DNA of 64,000 nucleotides from an uncultured Pelagibacteraceae bacterium (GCA_902566705.1 CACFJT010000004.1:1-64000); one strand, 5' to 3'; positions 52,497 through 62,209 are shown, numbered from the stretch's first letter. Translations and numbers: made by a program. Notes: generated from the letters alone by a model not told the origin.

Positions 52497-52909
52497 AGAA
52501 ATACAAATTTAAAGCAATGGTATTGTCTTGTGTAGATCCAAGATTTCAACATTTAGTTCATAATCACTTAAAGAAAAAAAAATTGACAGGAAAATATAGT
52601 GCATTCACAATTGCAGGTGCTGCAGTTGGAGTTACACATAATAAATTTAAGCAATGGCATAAAACGTTTTATGATAATTTAGGAACTTCTATTCAATTAC
52701 ATAAAATAGAAAAATTAATTGTTATTAATCATAAAGATTGTGGTGCAGCTAAAATTGCTAACGGAAAAAAAGAATTTAGCCCAGCTAATGAAAAAAAAAT
52801 TCATAAAGATTCGTTTTCTAAAATTAAAAAACAAATCAAAAAAAGATTTCCAAAACTAAAATTAGAATTAAATCTAATTTCTTTAAATAGTAAAATTACT
52901 AAATTCTAA
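52493..52909 (+). CDS. Short beta-carbonic-anhydrase-like protein (138 aa)
   Basis: The zinc-binding pattern of beta-class carbonic anhydrases is complete: C13-x-D15-x-R17 in LSCVDPRF and H80-x2-C83 in NHKDCGAAK, with TIAGAAVGV between. At 138 residues it is far shorter than usual beta enzymes (200 or more), losing most C-terminal helices. It begins with TTG inside the SOUL stop codon. It may hydrate CO2 or be a divergent zinc protein; activity is not assured. Confidence 0.75.
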   Translation: MKKYKFKAMVLSCVDPRFQHLVHNHLKKKKLTGKYSAFTIAGAAVGVTHNKFKQWHKTFYDNLGTSIQLHKIEKLIVINHKDCGAAKIANGKKEFSPANEKKIHKDSFSKIKKQIKKRFPKLKLELNLISLNSKITKF

Positions 52910-55444
52910 TTATTGATTTCTTATTAGAGGATAAACTTTAGGGTTCAGATATTTTAAGTTTGTTAGCAATATTAAAATTAAAGTAACAAATCCAATTGAA
53001 CATCCCAAATAAATTAAAACATTAAATTCAAACATCCATTCTAGCTCAAAAATATTTTCCATTATAAATTTTGAACCAATCACTGCAAAAAATATTGCAA
53101 TCAAAATTACAGATTTAAAAATAATAATGAATTCAATTAACGATGAAAAAACAATTTGTTTTTTTGAAAAACCTAAAATTTTAAATACTAAATTTTGATA
53201 TTCTTTAACTTTTCCTTGAACTATGATTGCACTTGAAATTACAATTAAACCAATAACAATGGTAACCGCTGAAATTAAAGTAACTGCAATAAATACTTTA
53301 TTTAAAACAGCTGTAACTTTAGATAAATAATCTGCAATTTTTATCATTGATAAACTTGGCATGATTTCAAGCATTACAGTTTCATCAAATTTATTTGAAT
53401 TAAATTTTGCAGTAGCCAAATATTCGTGTGGAATATTTTTTGCAAATTGAGGATTAAATAACATTACAAAGTTGATGCTTAAATCTCGATAATCCACTTC
53501 TCTAAAATTAATAACCTCTCCTTCAATTTCTCTTCCATAAACATTTAAAGTGAAAATATCACCTAACTGAATATTAAAATCTTTAGCGACTTTTGCATCT
53601 AGAGATATTTGAAGTTGATTTGGGTTTGATAAATCCCACCATTTACCCTCTAAAATTGGATTATCTTCAGGTATATTTTCCACCCATGATGATCTTCTTT
53701 CGCTACTAATTACCCAGAAACTATCATTATCTGGTTTAATATAAGTGTTAGGATCCACACCATTAATTTTCACAATTCCAGAGGATACCATTGGGACAAT
53801 TTCAATAGATGCATCTGGATCCATATTTAAAATTCCTTGTTCAAATTTCCCTCTTTCTCCTTTTTGAATACCGACAAAGAAATAATCAGGTGCAATATCA
53901 GGAATAGATTTAGCAATTTCTCTTTGAAAATTTGTACCAACTAAGGCTAGGGTTAGTAACAAAGTAACCCCTAAGCCAAGAGACATAACGGTAATGGGAG
54001 TTATACTTTTTGTTTGGGTAATATTTTTAATTGAAACTTTAAGAGAAATTATTGGACTAGATTTGAATTGTTTTAGAAAAAAAATAATTAATTTTGAAAG
54101 TAAGAAAAATACAATTAAACAAACAAAAAAAGCAGCAAAGTAACCTAAGCTATAAGAAGGTTGCTCAGATCCAACTGTGAATAATAAAATTAAAATAGAT
54201 AATAAAACGAAGCTTAAAAAAACTGATTTCTTAGAATAATAAAATTGAAGATTTTGAAATACGTTTCTAAATAAATTAGAAGCTTTTACTTGGTCAATAG
54301 AACTAATTGTTGGAATAGAAAAAATTACAAGCACCAATAATCCTACAAAAAATATTTTTAAAAAATTAAAAATTGAAAACACTGGAAAAACGTTTAATCC
54401 CAATCCATCAGATAAATACTTATCTACTATTGGCACAATTAAGAAACTTGATCCATAAGCTACAACAGTGATGATAAACAAAAGTATAAATAACTGAAGG
54501 TAATATAGTGTTTTAATATTGCCTGGATAAAAACCAACTGCTTTACGTACTGCTATAGACATGTTGTTTTGATTAATAAATGAAAGCAAAGTATTTGCTA
54601 TTCCAATACCTGCTATCAGCATAGCACTGATAGATACAAGAGATAAAAATTGTGAAAAATTATTAATAATTCTTTTTATTCCACTTGCAGAATTTTCAGG
54701 ATATCTAAGTTTTACTTTTTGGTCGTCTTTAAAGATTTCCTCAATTCTTTGTTCAATTTCGTCTGGTGTATCATTTTCATTAAACTTTACTTTATATTCA
54801 TAATTTAAAAAGCTTCCAATTCCATTAAGCTTTAAAATTTCCAAAGTTTGTTTTCCTGCTAAAGCCCAATCGCCAAATGCAACAAATCCACTTACATCTG
54901 GTACTGATTTGATAATTCCAATTACTGTAAAATTTTGATCTTGAACTTTTACTATTTCGTTAATTTTAATATTTAAGGTTTTTGACAAACTTTCATTGAT
55001 AAGGATAGTGTTAGGTTCTTTTTGCATTCTTTCATATGCACCAATTGGTTCATAAACAATATTTCCATATAAAGGATATTTTTCATCTACAGTTTTAATT
55101 CTAGTAAATAATGATTTATTTTTTTCTCTTTCAGTGGTTGAAAGCATAGTACTGAACTCAATCATTTGAGAAACAGTTGCAAATTCTTTTACTTGGTTAA
55201 CTAAATCTAAATTTCCTTGATTACGATTGTAATCAATCTCTAAATCCCCACCTAAAAGTGCTTTTGCATTATCATTTAGTTCTTTTTTAAGACTATCTTC
55301 AATTGTGAAAATAGCACTTAAGATAAAAAGACTTATAAATAGTGTAACAATGATGCTTGAAATTTTATGATAATTTCTGCTTAAATCTTTTAAAGCATAT
55401 TTAAAAATCAAACTAAATTCTGAGGGATTATTTAATTTTTCCAT
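52910..55444 (-). CDS. ybbP: FtsX-type ABC permease (YbbP-like)
   Basis: An 844-residue MacB/FtsX-family permease with about ten membrane segments and large extracytoplasmic domains. It starts with a short cytoplasmic part and LSRNYHKISSIIVTLFISLF, and carries FtsX-type four-segment blocks near residues 260-400 and 700-830. It pairs with the overlapping YbbA-like ATPase and is next to tesA, as in E. coli. Its function in E. coli is unclear, possibly in lipid or protein release. It converges on the carbonic anhydrase-like gene with no gap. Confidence 0.88.
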   Translation of the reverse strand: MEKLNNPSEFSLIFKYALKDLSRNYHKISSIIVTLFISLFILSAIFTIEDSLKKELNDNAKALLGGDLEIDYNRNQGNLDLVNQVKEFATVSQMIEFSTMLSTTEREKNKSLFTRIKTVDEKYPLYGNIVYEPIGAYERMQKEPNTILINESLSKTLNIKINEIVKVQDQNFTVIGIIKSVPDVSGFVAFGDWALAGKQTLEILKLNGIGSFLNYEYKVKFNENDTPDEIEQRIEEIFKDDQKVKLRYPENSASGIKRIINNFSQFLSLVSISAMLIAGIGIANTLLSFINQNNMSIAVRKAVGFYPGNIKTLYYLQLFILLFIITVVAYGSSFLIVPIVDKYLSDGLGLNVFPVFSIFNFLKIFFVGLLVLVIFSIPTISSIDQVKASNLFRNVFQNLQFYYSKKSVFLSFVLLSILILLFTVGSEQPSYSLGYFAAFFVCLIVFFLLSKLIIFFLKQFKSSPIISLKVSIKNITQTKSITPITVMSLGLGVTLLLTLALVGTNFQREIAKSIPDIAPDYFFVGIQKGERGKFEQGILNMDPDASIEIVPMVSSGIVKINGVDPNTYIKPDNDSFWVISSERRSSWVENIPEDNPILEGKWWDLSNPNQLQISLDAKVAKDFNIQLGDIFTLNVYGREIEGEVINFREVDYRDLSINFVMLFNPQFAKNIPHEYLATAKFNSNKFDETVMLEIMPSLSMIKIADYLSKVTAVLNKVFIAVTLISAVTIVIGLIVISSAIIVQGKVKEYQNLVFKILGFSKKQIVFSSLIEFIIIFKSVILIAIFFAVIGSKFIMENIFELEWMFEFNVLIYLGCSIGFVTLILILLTNLKYLNPKVYPLIRNQ

Positions 55445-56093
55445 CTTTAATTTTTATTTTTCTTCTAGCTTTGTCAGCAAGTTTAGGGTCATGAGTTACT
55501 ATGATTAAAGAGGAGCCTTCTTCCTTGACATATTTAAATAAAATATTTGCAATCATGATAGAGTTTTCAGTATCCAAGTTTCCTGTTGGTTCATCTGCCA
55601 AGATTAATTCAGGCTTCATTGCAATTGCTCTAGCGATAGCAACTCTTTGTTGTTCACCACCTGATAATTGACTTGGTAAATTATTAAAACGATGTCTCAA
55701 ACCAAATCGATCTAATAAAATTTTTGCTTCTTTCTCTGGATTTTTAAAATTGTTAAGTTCAAGCGTTAAAGCAACATTTTCAACGGCTGTATAATTAGGA
55801 ATTAAATAAAACGACTGAAAAATTATTCCAATATTTTTCTTTCTTATCTCAGATACTTCATCTTCACTAAGGCCTGTTATTTCTTGATCATTAAATATTA
55901 TTTTACCAGAAGTTGGTTTTTCTAAGCCCCCAATTAACATTATTAAACTAGTTTTCCCTGAGCCGCTTTCTCCAACTACTGAAACAGTTTCTTTTTTCTT
56001 AAAATTTAAATCAATATTCTTTAAAACATTGATACTATCTTTACCAGTTTGGTATTTGAGATTTATTTTATTTAATTTAAGAAGAGTACTCAT
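55428..56093 (-). CDS. ybbA: YbbA-like ABC ATPase (LolD family)
   Basis: The track start at 56141 runs into tesA. The ATG at 56093 (MSTLLKLNKINLKYQ) gives a normal 221-residue LolD/YbbA ATPase. Walker A VGESGSGKTS, signature LSGGEQQRVAIARA and Walker B LILADEPTGNLD are intact. It overlaps ybbP by 17 bp. Its start codon shares the CATG at 56091-56094 with the divergent tesA start. Confidence 0.9.
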   Translation of the reverse strand: MSTLLKLNKINLKYQTGKDSINVLKNIDLNFKKKETVSVVGESGSGKTSLIMLIGGLEKPTSGKIIFNDQEITGLSEDEVSEIRKKNIGIIFQSFYLIPNYTAVENVALTLELNNFKNPEKEAKILLDRFGLRHRFNNLPSQLSGGEQQRVAIARAIAMKPELILADEPTGNLDTENSIMIANILFKYVKEEGSSLIIVTHDPKLADKARRKIKIKDGKIK

Positions 56094-56703
56094 GAATAAA
56101 ACTATATTTATAAAAATTTTGATATTCTTTCTAGTGCACATAAACGTAAGTGCAATAGAAAAGGTAGTTTTATTTGGTGATAGTTTGATGGCAGGTTATG
56201 GATTACCTAAAGAACATCATTTATCAATAGTTTTAGAAAAAAATCTAAAGCAGGCTGGTTTAGATATTAAAGTCATTAATGGAAGTGTCTCTGGAAGCAC
56301 GTCATCAGGTGGATTGAATAGAGCTGATTGGAGTTTATCTGAACCAGGAATAGATTTAATTATTTTAGGATTAGGAGCCAATGATATGCTCAGAGGAATT
56401 CAACCAGAAGAAACCAAGAGAAATTTAGAACAAATAATAAATCTTGCTCAGAATAAGAAGATTAAAATTATTTTAGCTGGAATGGTAGCTCCAGATACTC
56501 ATGGGAGAAAATATAAAAAAGAGTTTGATGCTATTTACCCAAAGTTATCAAAAAAGTATAATTTAGCATTAATCCCATTTCTTCTTAAAGGTGTGGCACT
56601 TAATCCAAGTTTGAATCAGCAAGACGGTATACACCCCAACAAAGATGGAACAATTAAAATAAGTGAAACAATAAAAAAAAGTATTATTAATATAATTAAT
56701 TAA
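56092..56703 (+). CDS. tesA: Arylesterase / lysophospholipase TesA (GDSL hydrolase)
   Basis: The ATG at 56092 gives a signal peptide (MNKTIFIKILIFFLVHINVSA) and 203 residues; the upstream part of the track ORF is antisense to ybbA. The four GDSL blocks are visible: FGDSLMAGYGL with the catalytic Ser31, NGSVSGSTSSGG, LGANDMLRG and DGIHPN with the catalytic Asp and His. It hydrolyses acyl esters in the periplasm. Divergence from ybbAP is the same as in E. coli. Confidence 0.93.
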   Translation: MNKTIFIKILIFFLVHINVSAIEKVVLFGDSLMAGYGLPKEHHLSIVLEKNLKQAGLDIKVINGSVSGSTSSGGLNRADWSLSEPGIDLIILGLGANDMLRGIQPEETKRNLEQIINLAQNKKIKIILAGMVAPDTHGRKYKKEFDAIYPKLSKKYNLALIPFLLKGVALNPSLNQQDGIHPNKDGTIKISETIKKSIINIIN

Positions 56704-57159
56704 ATGAAAATCTTTATATTTACATTCACTTTATTTTATTTCTTTAGTTTTGCCCAAGCTCAAAATACAAATATTACCCTAAATTCTGATTTGAACTTAG
56801 TTTGTAAATTTGAAAAAGTTATTTTGAAAAATCCAAACCATAACTTTGAATCTTTCACAAAAGATCAAATTAAAAGAAAAGATATAAATAAGTTAATAAT
56901 TGAGTCTAAAACTCCTAATACTTTAAACGTAAAAAATTTATCTAAATTTATTGATAAAATTGACTTAGAAGTAAAAATTTCTAATAAAGATATTGTTTTA
57001 ATCCAGGCATTTGATGAAGAGAGAAATTACTCAGAATCTGCAGTTTTTACAAAAAAAACGGGTGAACTTATTCATGAAATTACTACCAATATAAAACAAG
57101 AGGAAAAAGAAAAAGATATTTCTTTTTATAGTTGTAAAAATAATAACAAAGACACTTAA
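56704..57159 (+). CDS. Exported hypothetical protein (151 aa)
   Basis: A signal peptide (MKIFIFTFTLFYFFSFAQAQ) precedes a 130-residue lysine- and asparagine-rich domain of alternating polar and hydrophobic residues that suggests beta-strands. Two cysteines, in NLVCKFEKV near the start and YSCKNN at the end, could form a disulfide. It begins right after the tesA stop (0-bp gap), so it is cotranscribed with it. I do not recognise the family. Confidence 0.65.
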   Translation: MKIFIFTFTLFYFFSFAQAQNTNITLNSDLNLVCKFEKVILKNPNHNFESFTKDQIKRKDINKLIIESKTPNTLNVKNLSKFIDKIDLEVKISNKDIVLIQAFDEERNYSESAVFTKKTGELIHEITTNIKQEEKEKDISFYSCKNNNKDT

Positions 57160-57199
57160 GACCGAAGACTTTAATTCTGATATTTGATAACATTAAGTT

Positions 57200-57748
57200 A
57201 TGAAGAATTTATTCTTAGTAATTTTGTTTTATATGTTTTCACAGGTTAGCTCTTTAGCAAGCGAAAGGGATACTAGATTGAACCAATTGTTTAATGAACT
57301 AAAAGTTAATAAATCTAAAGTAGCTTTTATAATTGAACAAGAAATTTGGGCTTTATGGAGCACACATCCAACAGATGTAAAACTGACTGAAAGATTAGAG
57401 GAGGGCTCTCAATTTGTGAGGAGTCAAAATTATCTAAAAGCAAAAGATATTTTTACTGAAGTTATTAATCTTGATCAAACTTGGGCTGAAGCATGGAATA
57501 AAAGAGCTACAGTTTTTTATATGCTAGGAGAATTTCAAAAATCACAAGATGACATAGATAAAGTATTAGCCTTGGAACATAGACACTTTGGAGCTTTAGC
57601 AGGACAAGGTTTGGTAAATATTCAACTTAAGAATTATGAAAAAGCGATTAGAAGTTATGAACAAGTGCAAAAAATTTATCCAGCTATGAGATCACCAAAA
57701 ATAATGATCAAGCAAATAGAGGAATTAATTAAAGAACAAACAATATAA
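57200..57748 (+). CDS. Exported TPR-repeat protein
   Basis: A 182-residue protein with a signal peptide (MKNLFLVILFYMFSQVSSLA) followed by TPR helices: YLKAKDIFTEVINLDQTWAEA, WNKRATVFYMLGEFQKSQDD, and HFGALAGQGLVNIQLKNYEK. It is likely a periplasmic protein-interaction scaffold. Its stop overlaps the start of the SRAP gene (TAATG). No partner can be named. Confidence 0.85.
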   Translation: MKNLFLVILFYMFSQVSSLASERDTRLNQLFNELKVNKSKVAFIIEQEIWALWSTHPTDVKLTERLEEGSQFVRSQNYLKAKDIFTEVINLDQTWAEAWNKRATVFYMLGEFQKSQDDIDKVLALEHRHFGALAGQGLVNIQLKNYEKAIRSYEQVQKIYPAMRSPKIMIKQIEELIKEQTI

Positions 57749-58368
57749 TGTGTGGTAGATATGTAGTAAAAAATCCAGTAACTAAAACTGATAAATTAGT
57801 TAAATCAGCAATACAGGTTGATGATACAGAAAACTATAACGCTCATCCATATCAAAAACTTCCTGTAATAAAAAGATATAAAAATGGTAATACTATTGAA
57901 AATCTTCAATGGGGTTTAGTGCCAGGTTGGGCTAAAGATAAAGATTTTAAAGCTTTAATTAATGCAAGACTTGAGACTATTGACGAAAAAGTTTCATTTA
58001 AAAAATTAATTAAAAATAATCGATGCGTCGCAGTTGCCGATGGTTTTTATGAATGGAAAAGAGAGGAAAAAGAAAAAACCCCATATTATTTCACCCGTAA
58101 AGATACTAAATCTATTTATTTAGCAGGTATTTTTGAAGAAGATCAATTTTGTCTAATTACCGAAGATGCAAAAGATAATATTAAGGAAATTCATCATCGT
58201 CAGCCAGTTATCCTTAACCAAAATGATATTAATCGTTATTTAAATATAGAACTTCAGGGATCAGCATTTTTAAAAGAACGTAAAATACCTGACCTTATTT
58301 TTCATGAAGTTTCAAAAGATGTTAATAAACCTACAAATAATAGCGCGTCCTTAATTCAAAAAGTCTAA
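57748..58368 (+). CDS. SRAP-domain protein (YedK/HMCES family)
   Basis: A 206-residue SRAP protein. The N-terminal MCGRYV supplies the catalytic Cys2 that forms a thiazolidine crosslink with abasic sites in single-stranded DNA. INARLETI, the glutamate in DGFYEWKRE and the histidine in EIHHRQPVIL complete the active site. It protects abasic sites during replication; this is known for YedK and HMCES. It converges on yajQ with no gap. Confidence 0.93.
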   Translation: MCGRYVVKNPVTKTDKLVKSAIQVDDTENYNAHPYQKLPVIKRYKNGNTIENLQWGLVPGWAKDKDFKALINARLETIDEKVSFKKLIKNNRCVAVADGFYEWKREEKEKTPYYFTRKDTKSIYLAGIFEEDQFCLITEDAKDNIKEIHHRQPVILNQNDINRYLNIELQGSAFLKERKIPDLIFHEVSKDVNKPTNNSASLIQKV

Positions 58369-58854
58369 TTAGTCTCTAAAATTAACAAAATCTATAGGTA
58401 GACCTATGTCAATTGCTTTGATTGCAGCAATCGCCTCTTGAAGATCATCTTTCTTTTTTCCATCTACTCTTAATTCATCACCTTGAATTTTAATTTGAAT
58501 TTTAAATTTTAATTTTTTGATGTTAGCAATAATTTTTTTTGAATTTTCTTGGCTAATACCTTCTTTTAATTCGCTTACTTGTCTAATAGATCCACCAGAT
58601 GCTCCTTCTGATTTTTTAACTTCTAATACTCTAGGATCTACTTTTCTTCTGACTAAATTGGTTTGTAATAATTCATTTACCTGCCTTAATTTTAATTCAT
58701 CAGGGGCATTAGTTGTAACTGTTTTGTCTTTTCGCTCAATAGATATTTGAAGTCCTTTAAAGTCATATCTGTTATTTATTTCTCTTAAACAATTAGATAA
58801 AGCATTATCAAATTCTTGATAATTAATCTTACTAATTATATCAAACGATGGCAT
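58369..58854 (-). CDS. yajQ: YajQ-family nucleotide-binding protein
   Basis: A 161-residue YajQ. MPSFDIISKINYQEFDNAL at the N-terminus, NRYDFKG, and KKLKFKIQIKIQGDELRVDG with DLQEAIAAIK at the C-terminus are diagnostic. Family members bind nucleotides, and some bind cyclic di-GMP, to affect gene expression; no cyclic di-GMP genes are seen here. It is monocistronic as far as visible. Confidence 0.94.
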   Translation of the reverse strand: MPSFDIISKINYQEFDNALSNCLREINNRYDFKGLQISIERKDKTVTTNAPDELKLRQVNELLQTNLVRRKVDPRVLEVKKSEGASGGSIRQVSELKEGISQENSKKIIANIKKLKFKIQIKIQGDELRVDGKKKDDLQEAIAAIKAIDIGLPIDFVNFRD

Positions 58855-58895
58855 AATTAATTTTTATTATAATTTTACTTAAATATATTTCTTTT

Positions 58896-59897
58896 TTAAA
58901 AAATTCTTTTTTTCCAAGTTTCAGGTGTTTTTTCATTAAATATTTCCAAATCATAGTCATAACTAAATTCTTTAACACCTCTTTTTTTAATATAATCAAT
59001 AATATCATCCAGACTCTCGTTAATATTTTTAATTTTTTTGTAACCTAAAATGTTTTTTGATTTTTCCGCACTGCAATTTGCATATTTAACCTCATTTGTT
59101 CTGTCAGGAAAATATCTTGGCTCTTTATTAAATTTTAATTTATTTGAAATTAATTTGTATAGTTCATTTATAGAAACATAATTATCATCTGGTCCTATAT
59201 TAAAAATTTCTGACTTTATATTTTTATCAGTAACAAGTTTGTCTATACAAAAGATACAGTCTGATATATCTGAAAATGATCTTTTTTGTTCTCCATCTCC
59301 ATAAATGATAGGTTGTTTATTTTGGAGCATCAAATTTACCATTATAGAGGCTACGTTTCTAAAGGGGTCATCATATCTTTGTTTACTACCAATTATATTG
59401 TGCGGTATAGCAATGTTGTATTCAATATTGTGAACTTCACAAATATTAACTAAAATTTTTTCTGCTGCTAATTTAGATATTCCATATGGATCTATCGGAC
59501 TGGGTTCATCTTTTTCTTTAAATGGTGGTTTTAAGTTTCCATACCTTGCCATTGAAGAGCAAAAAACTATCCTTTTTACTTTATTATTAGCTGCAGCACT
59601 AAATACAGAAGTAGACCCTGATATAATATTTTTACAAATTAAATGAGGAGAGAAAACTGATAAACCTTCGTGAGCATAAGCTGCAGCATGTATTACTACA
59701 TCAACATCTTTTAAGACTTTGTCCATTCTTAAAAAATCCTCACAATCAAAATTATAAAAATTTACTTTAGGATCTACATTATCCCTATATCCTCCGATTA
59801 AATTATCATTTCCACTTACTTTAAATTTTTTATTTAAGTAATAATCTGCTAAATGTGAGCCCAAAAAGCCTGCTACACCAGTAATAAATATATGCAT
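58896..59897 (-). CDS. NAD-dependent epimerase/dehydratase (extended SDR)
   Basis: A 333-residue sugar-nucleotide epimerase. FITGVAGFLGSHLADYYL binds NAD, CSSMARYG and YGISKLAAEKIL carry the catalytic serine, tyrosine and lysine, and GDGEQKRSFSDISD is the substrate-binding region. It is close to UDP-glucose/GlcNAc 4-epimerases. It is divergent from a glycosyltransferase gene with 61 bp between starts, which suggests a joint role in surface glycan synthesis. Confidence 0.87.
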   Translation of the reverse strand: MHIFITGVAGFLGSHLADYYLNKKFKVSGNDNLIGGYRDNVDPKVNFYNFDCEDFLRMDKVLKDVDVVIHAAAYAHEGLSVFSPHLICKNIISGSTSVFSAAANNKVKRIVFCSSMARYGNLKPPFKEKDEPSPIDPYGISKLAAEKILVNICEVHNIEYNIAIPHNIIGSKQRYDDPFRNVASIMVNLMLQNKQPIIYGDGEQKRSFSDISDCIFCIDKLVTDKNIKSEIFNIGPDDNYVSINELYKLISNKLKFNKEPRYFPDRTNEVKYANCSAEKSKNILGYKKIKNINESLDDIIDYIKKRGVKEFSYDYDLEIFNEKTPETWKKRIF

Positions 59898-59958
59898 TTC
59901 ATAGTTTTGTTATAACTATTTAATAAAATTTTCAATTGTAATAAATTATTATTTTCTT

Positions 59959-60918
59959 ATGGAAACAACAGTAGTTATACCATGTATTAATTCAGAGGAC
60001 GTAATAGTTGATTGTATAGAGTCATTAAACTCTAAAGAAATTCCAATAATAATAGTTGATAATGGAAGTAACGATCAAACTTTAAAAAAAGTCTTAAATT
60101 TGAAACTAAATATCACAGTGATCCAAGCAAATAAAAATCTGGGTTGGGGAAACGCTGCAAATTTAGGAATTCAAAAAGCTAATACTAAATATGCATTATT
60201 ATTAAATCCAGACATTAAATTTATGACAAAAAACCCAATTAATAATTTTGAAAAATTAATTAAGCAATACCCTAACATAGGGATGGCATCATGCATTACA
60301 CGTAATGAAAAAATGGAAAAAGAAAATGGAAGAATAACTTTTTTTTCTAAAATTGAAAAAAATACTTTAAAAAATATCAGAGAGATTCCTGAAGGAGATA
60401 CTTGTAGTACAATTAGTTGTGTTTATGGAGGTGCTATCATTTTTTTTGATGTTAAAAAATTTCATTCTGTAAATGGCTTCGATAAAAATTGTTTTCTTTA
60501 TTTAGAAGAAGATGATTTGTGTTATCGAATGAAAAAAAAATATCATATGAATGTAATTTTTCCATCCATAGAGGCCTTACATTTAGGAAGTCATTCATCT
60601 AAGATACCAAATCTTACATGGTGGAAAAATTGGCATTGGGTTTGGTCAGATTTGTATTTTAAAAAAAAATATAATTTTAAATTTATATTTTTAAATAATT
60701 TATATAAAATTTTTAGTTGGTCATTAAAAACTTCAATATACTTTTTAATAAATAAGAAAAAATATTATCTTTATTCTGGAAGATTAAATGGCGCACTTGC
60801 CTTTTTATTTGGTAAAAAAGCTATGGATAATACCCCTTTGGCTAACTTTAATAATGCAAAAGGAATTTTTGGTAGTATAAAAATAAACAAAAATGAAAAT
60901 TATACATTATCAAAATAA
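59959..60918 (+). CDS. Family 2 glycosyltransferase
   Basis: A 319-residue GT2 protein. TVVIPCINSEDVIVDCIESL starts the domain, IIIVDNGSNDQT and ANKNLGWGNAANLGI follow, and LLLNPDIKF holds the acidic region for the sugar nucleotide. YLEEDDLCYRMKKK is the later acidic motif. It resembles rhamnosyltransferase-like GT2 enzymes. The acceptor is unknown. Two short hydrophobic patches near the C-terminus may associate with the membrane. The rseP gene follows after 21 bp. Confidence 0.88.
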   Translation: METTVVIPCINSEDVIVDCIESLNSKEIPIIIVDNGSNDQTLKKVLNLKLNITVIQANKNLGWGNAANLGIQKANTKYALLLNPDIKFMTKNPINNFEKLIKQYPNIGMASCITRNEKMEKENGRITFFSKIEKNTLKNIREIPEGDTCSTISCVYGGAIIFFDVKKFHSVNGFDKNCFLYLEEDDLCYRMKKKYHMNVIFPSIEALHLGSHSSKIPNLTWWKNWHWVWSDLYFKKKYNFKFIFLNNLYKIFSWSLKTSIYFLINKKKYYLYSGRLNGALAFLFGKKAMDNTPLANFNNAKGIFGSIKINKNENYTLSK

Positions 60919-60939
60919 AATAAAACAAAAAATATAAAG

Positions 60940-62052
60940 ATGTTAAATTATATAATTCCTTTTTTAATTTTAATTCTTATTGTTGTTTTTATTCACGAAT
61001 ATGGACATTACTACTTTGCGAGAAAATATGGAGTAGGTGTTACAGATTTTTCAATTGGTTTTGGTAAAGAATTATTTGGTTGGAATGATAAATCAGGCAC
61101 AAGATGGAAAATATGTGCAATTCCTTTAGGTGGGTACGTAAAATTTTTTGGAGATAGAAATGTTTATTCACAAGCTGATCATCTAGAAATTTTAGAAAAA
61201 TATAACGAAGAAGAAAGAGAAAAATTATTTATTTTAAAACCTTTATATCAAAGAGTTTTAATTGTATTTGGTGGTCCTTTAGCTAATTTTTTACTAGCAT
61301 TAGTTATATTTTTTTTTATTTATACTTTTGTAGGTAAAGATTTTACTCCTGCAGTTATAAATGAAGTTCAAGAAGATAGCCCTGCAATGGTAGGAGGGTT
61401 AAGAGCTGAGGATATAATTTTAGAAATAGATGGAAATGAAGTTAAAAGTATTATGGAAGTTTCAAAATTTATAACCATGTCGACTGGTGATTTTATTGAT
61501 TTTAAAGTTAAGCGATCTTACGATGAATTAATTTTAAAAATTAAGCCTAACATAGTTGAAGGTGATGATGGATTGGGAAATAAAATTAATAAAAGAATGG
61601 TTGGTATTAAGCTTGGTGCATATAATAATAAAATCAACCACGTTAAATTAGGACCTACTCAGGCTTTATACCATGCTGGTTATGAAGTTTATTTTGTAAG
61701 TGTTTCCTCTTTAAAATACATCGGAGGAATGATTTTAGGTAAAGCAGACACTTCTCAATTAGGGGGTCCAATTAGAATTGCAAAAATTTCTGGACAAGTT
61801 GCAACGTTTGGAGTGTTGGCTTTCATTAGTATGATGGCTTATATTTCTATAAGTTTAGGGCTTATAAACCTGTTTCCAATTCCAATGTTAGACGGAGGAC
61901 ATTTAATGTTTTACGCATTTGAGAAAGTTTTAGGTCGACCATTATCTCAAAAAACTCAAGAAGGTTTTTTTCGAATCGGTATGTTTTTGTTGCTATCATT
62001 GATGTTTTTCACCACATTTAATGATCTTAAAGACTTAGGTTTATTCAAATAA
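60940..62052 (+). CDS. rseP: RseP-family site-2 zinc metalloprotease
   Basis: A 370-residue intramembrane protease. The zinc site HEYGH is at residues 19-23 in the first membrane segment, one PDZ domain lies around residues 130-200 (SPAMVGGLRAEDIILEIDGN), and the second zinc motif is in PIPMLDGGHLMFY. It cleaves membrane-bound substrates such as anti-sigma factors or signal-peptide remnants. The usual neighbour bamA does not follow; an HU gene does. Confidence 0.94.
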   Translation: MLNYIIPFLILILIVVFIHEYGHYYFARKYGVGVTDFSIGFGKELFGWNDKSGTRWKICAIPLGGYVKFFGDRNVYSQADHLEILEKYNEEEREKLFILKPLYQRVLIVFGGPLANFLLALVIFFFIYTFVGKDFTPAVINEVQEDSPAMVGGLRAEDIILEIDGNEVKSIMEVSKFITMSTGDFIDFKVKRSYDELILKIKPNIVEGDDGLGNKINKRMVGIKLGAYNNKINHVKLGPTQALYHAGYEVYFVSVSSLKYIGGMILGKADTSQLGGPIRIAKISGQVATFGVLAFISMMAYISISLGLINLFPIPMLDGGHLMFYAFEKVLGRPLSQKTQEGFFRIGMFLLLSLMFFTTFNDLKDLGLFK

Positions 62053-62209
62053 TTTAAGCAATCAAAGTTTTAAAAAAGTCAATAAAAACAACGTTTATTA
62101 AGGTTTTTACAAGATATAGTGTGTTTAAAAAAAATTAACACTAAAAAAAAGCTTGATTTATCAACGTTTATGACAAGTATAAATAATAACCAACATAACC
62201 GGAGCTAAA

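Noticed and set aside
56029-56091. N-terminal extension of tesA
   Set aside because: The extra 21 residues are antisense to ybbA and precede a clear signal peptide that starts at 56092.
62117-62143. Inverted repeat TAGTGTGTT...TTAACACTA in the HU leader
   Set aside because: The stem is imperfect and AT-rich and is followed by A residues, so it is not a terminator on either strand; I list it only in the HU entry.
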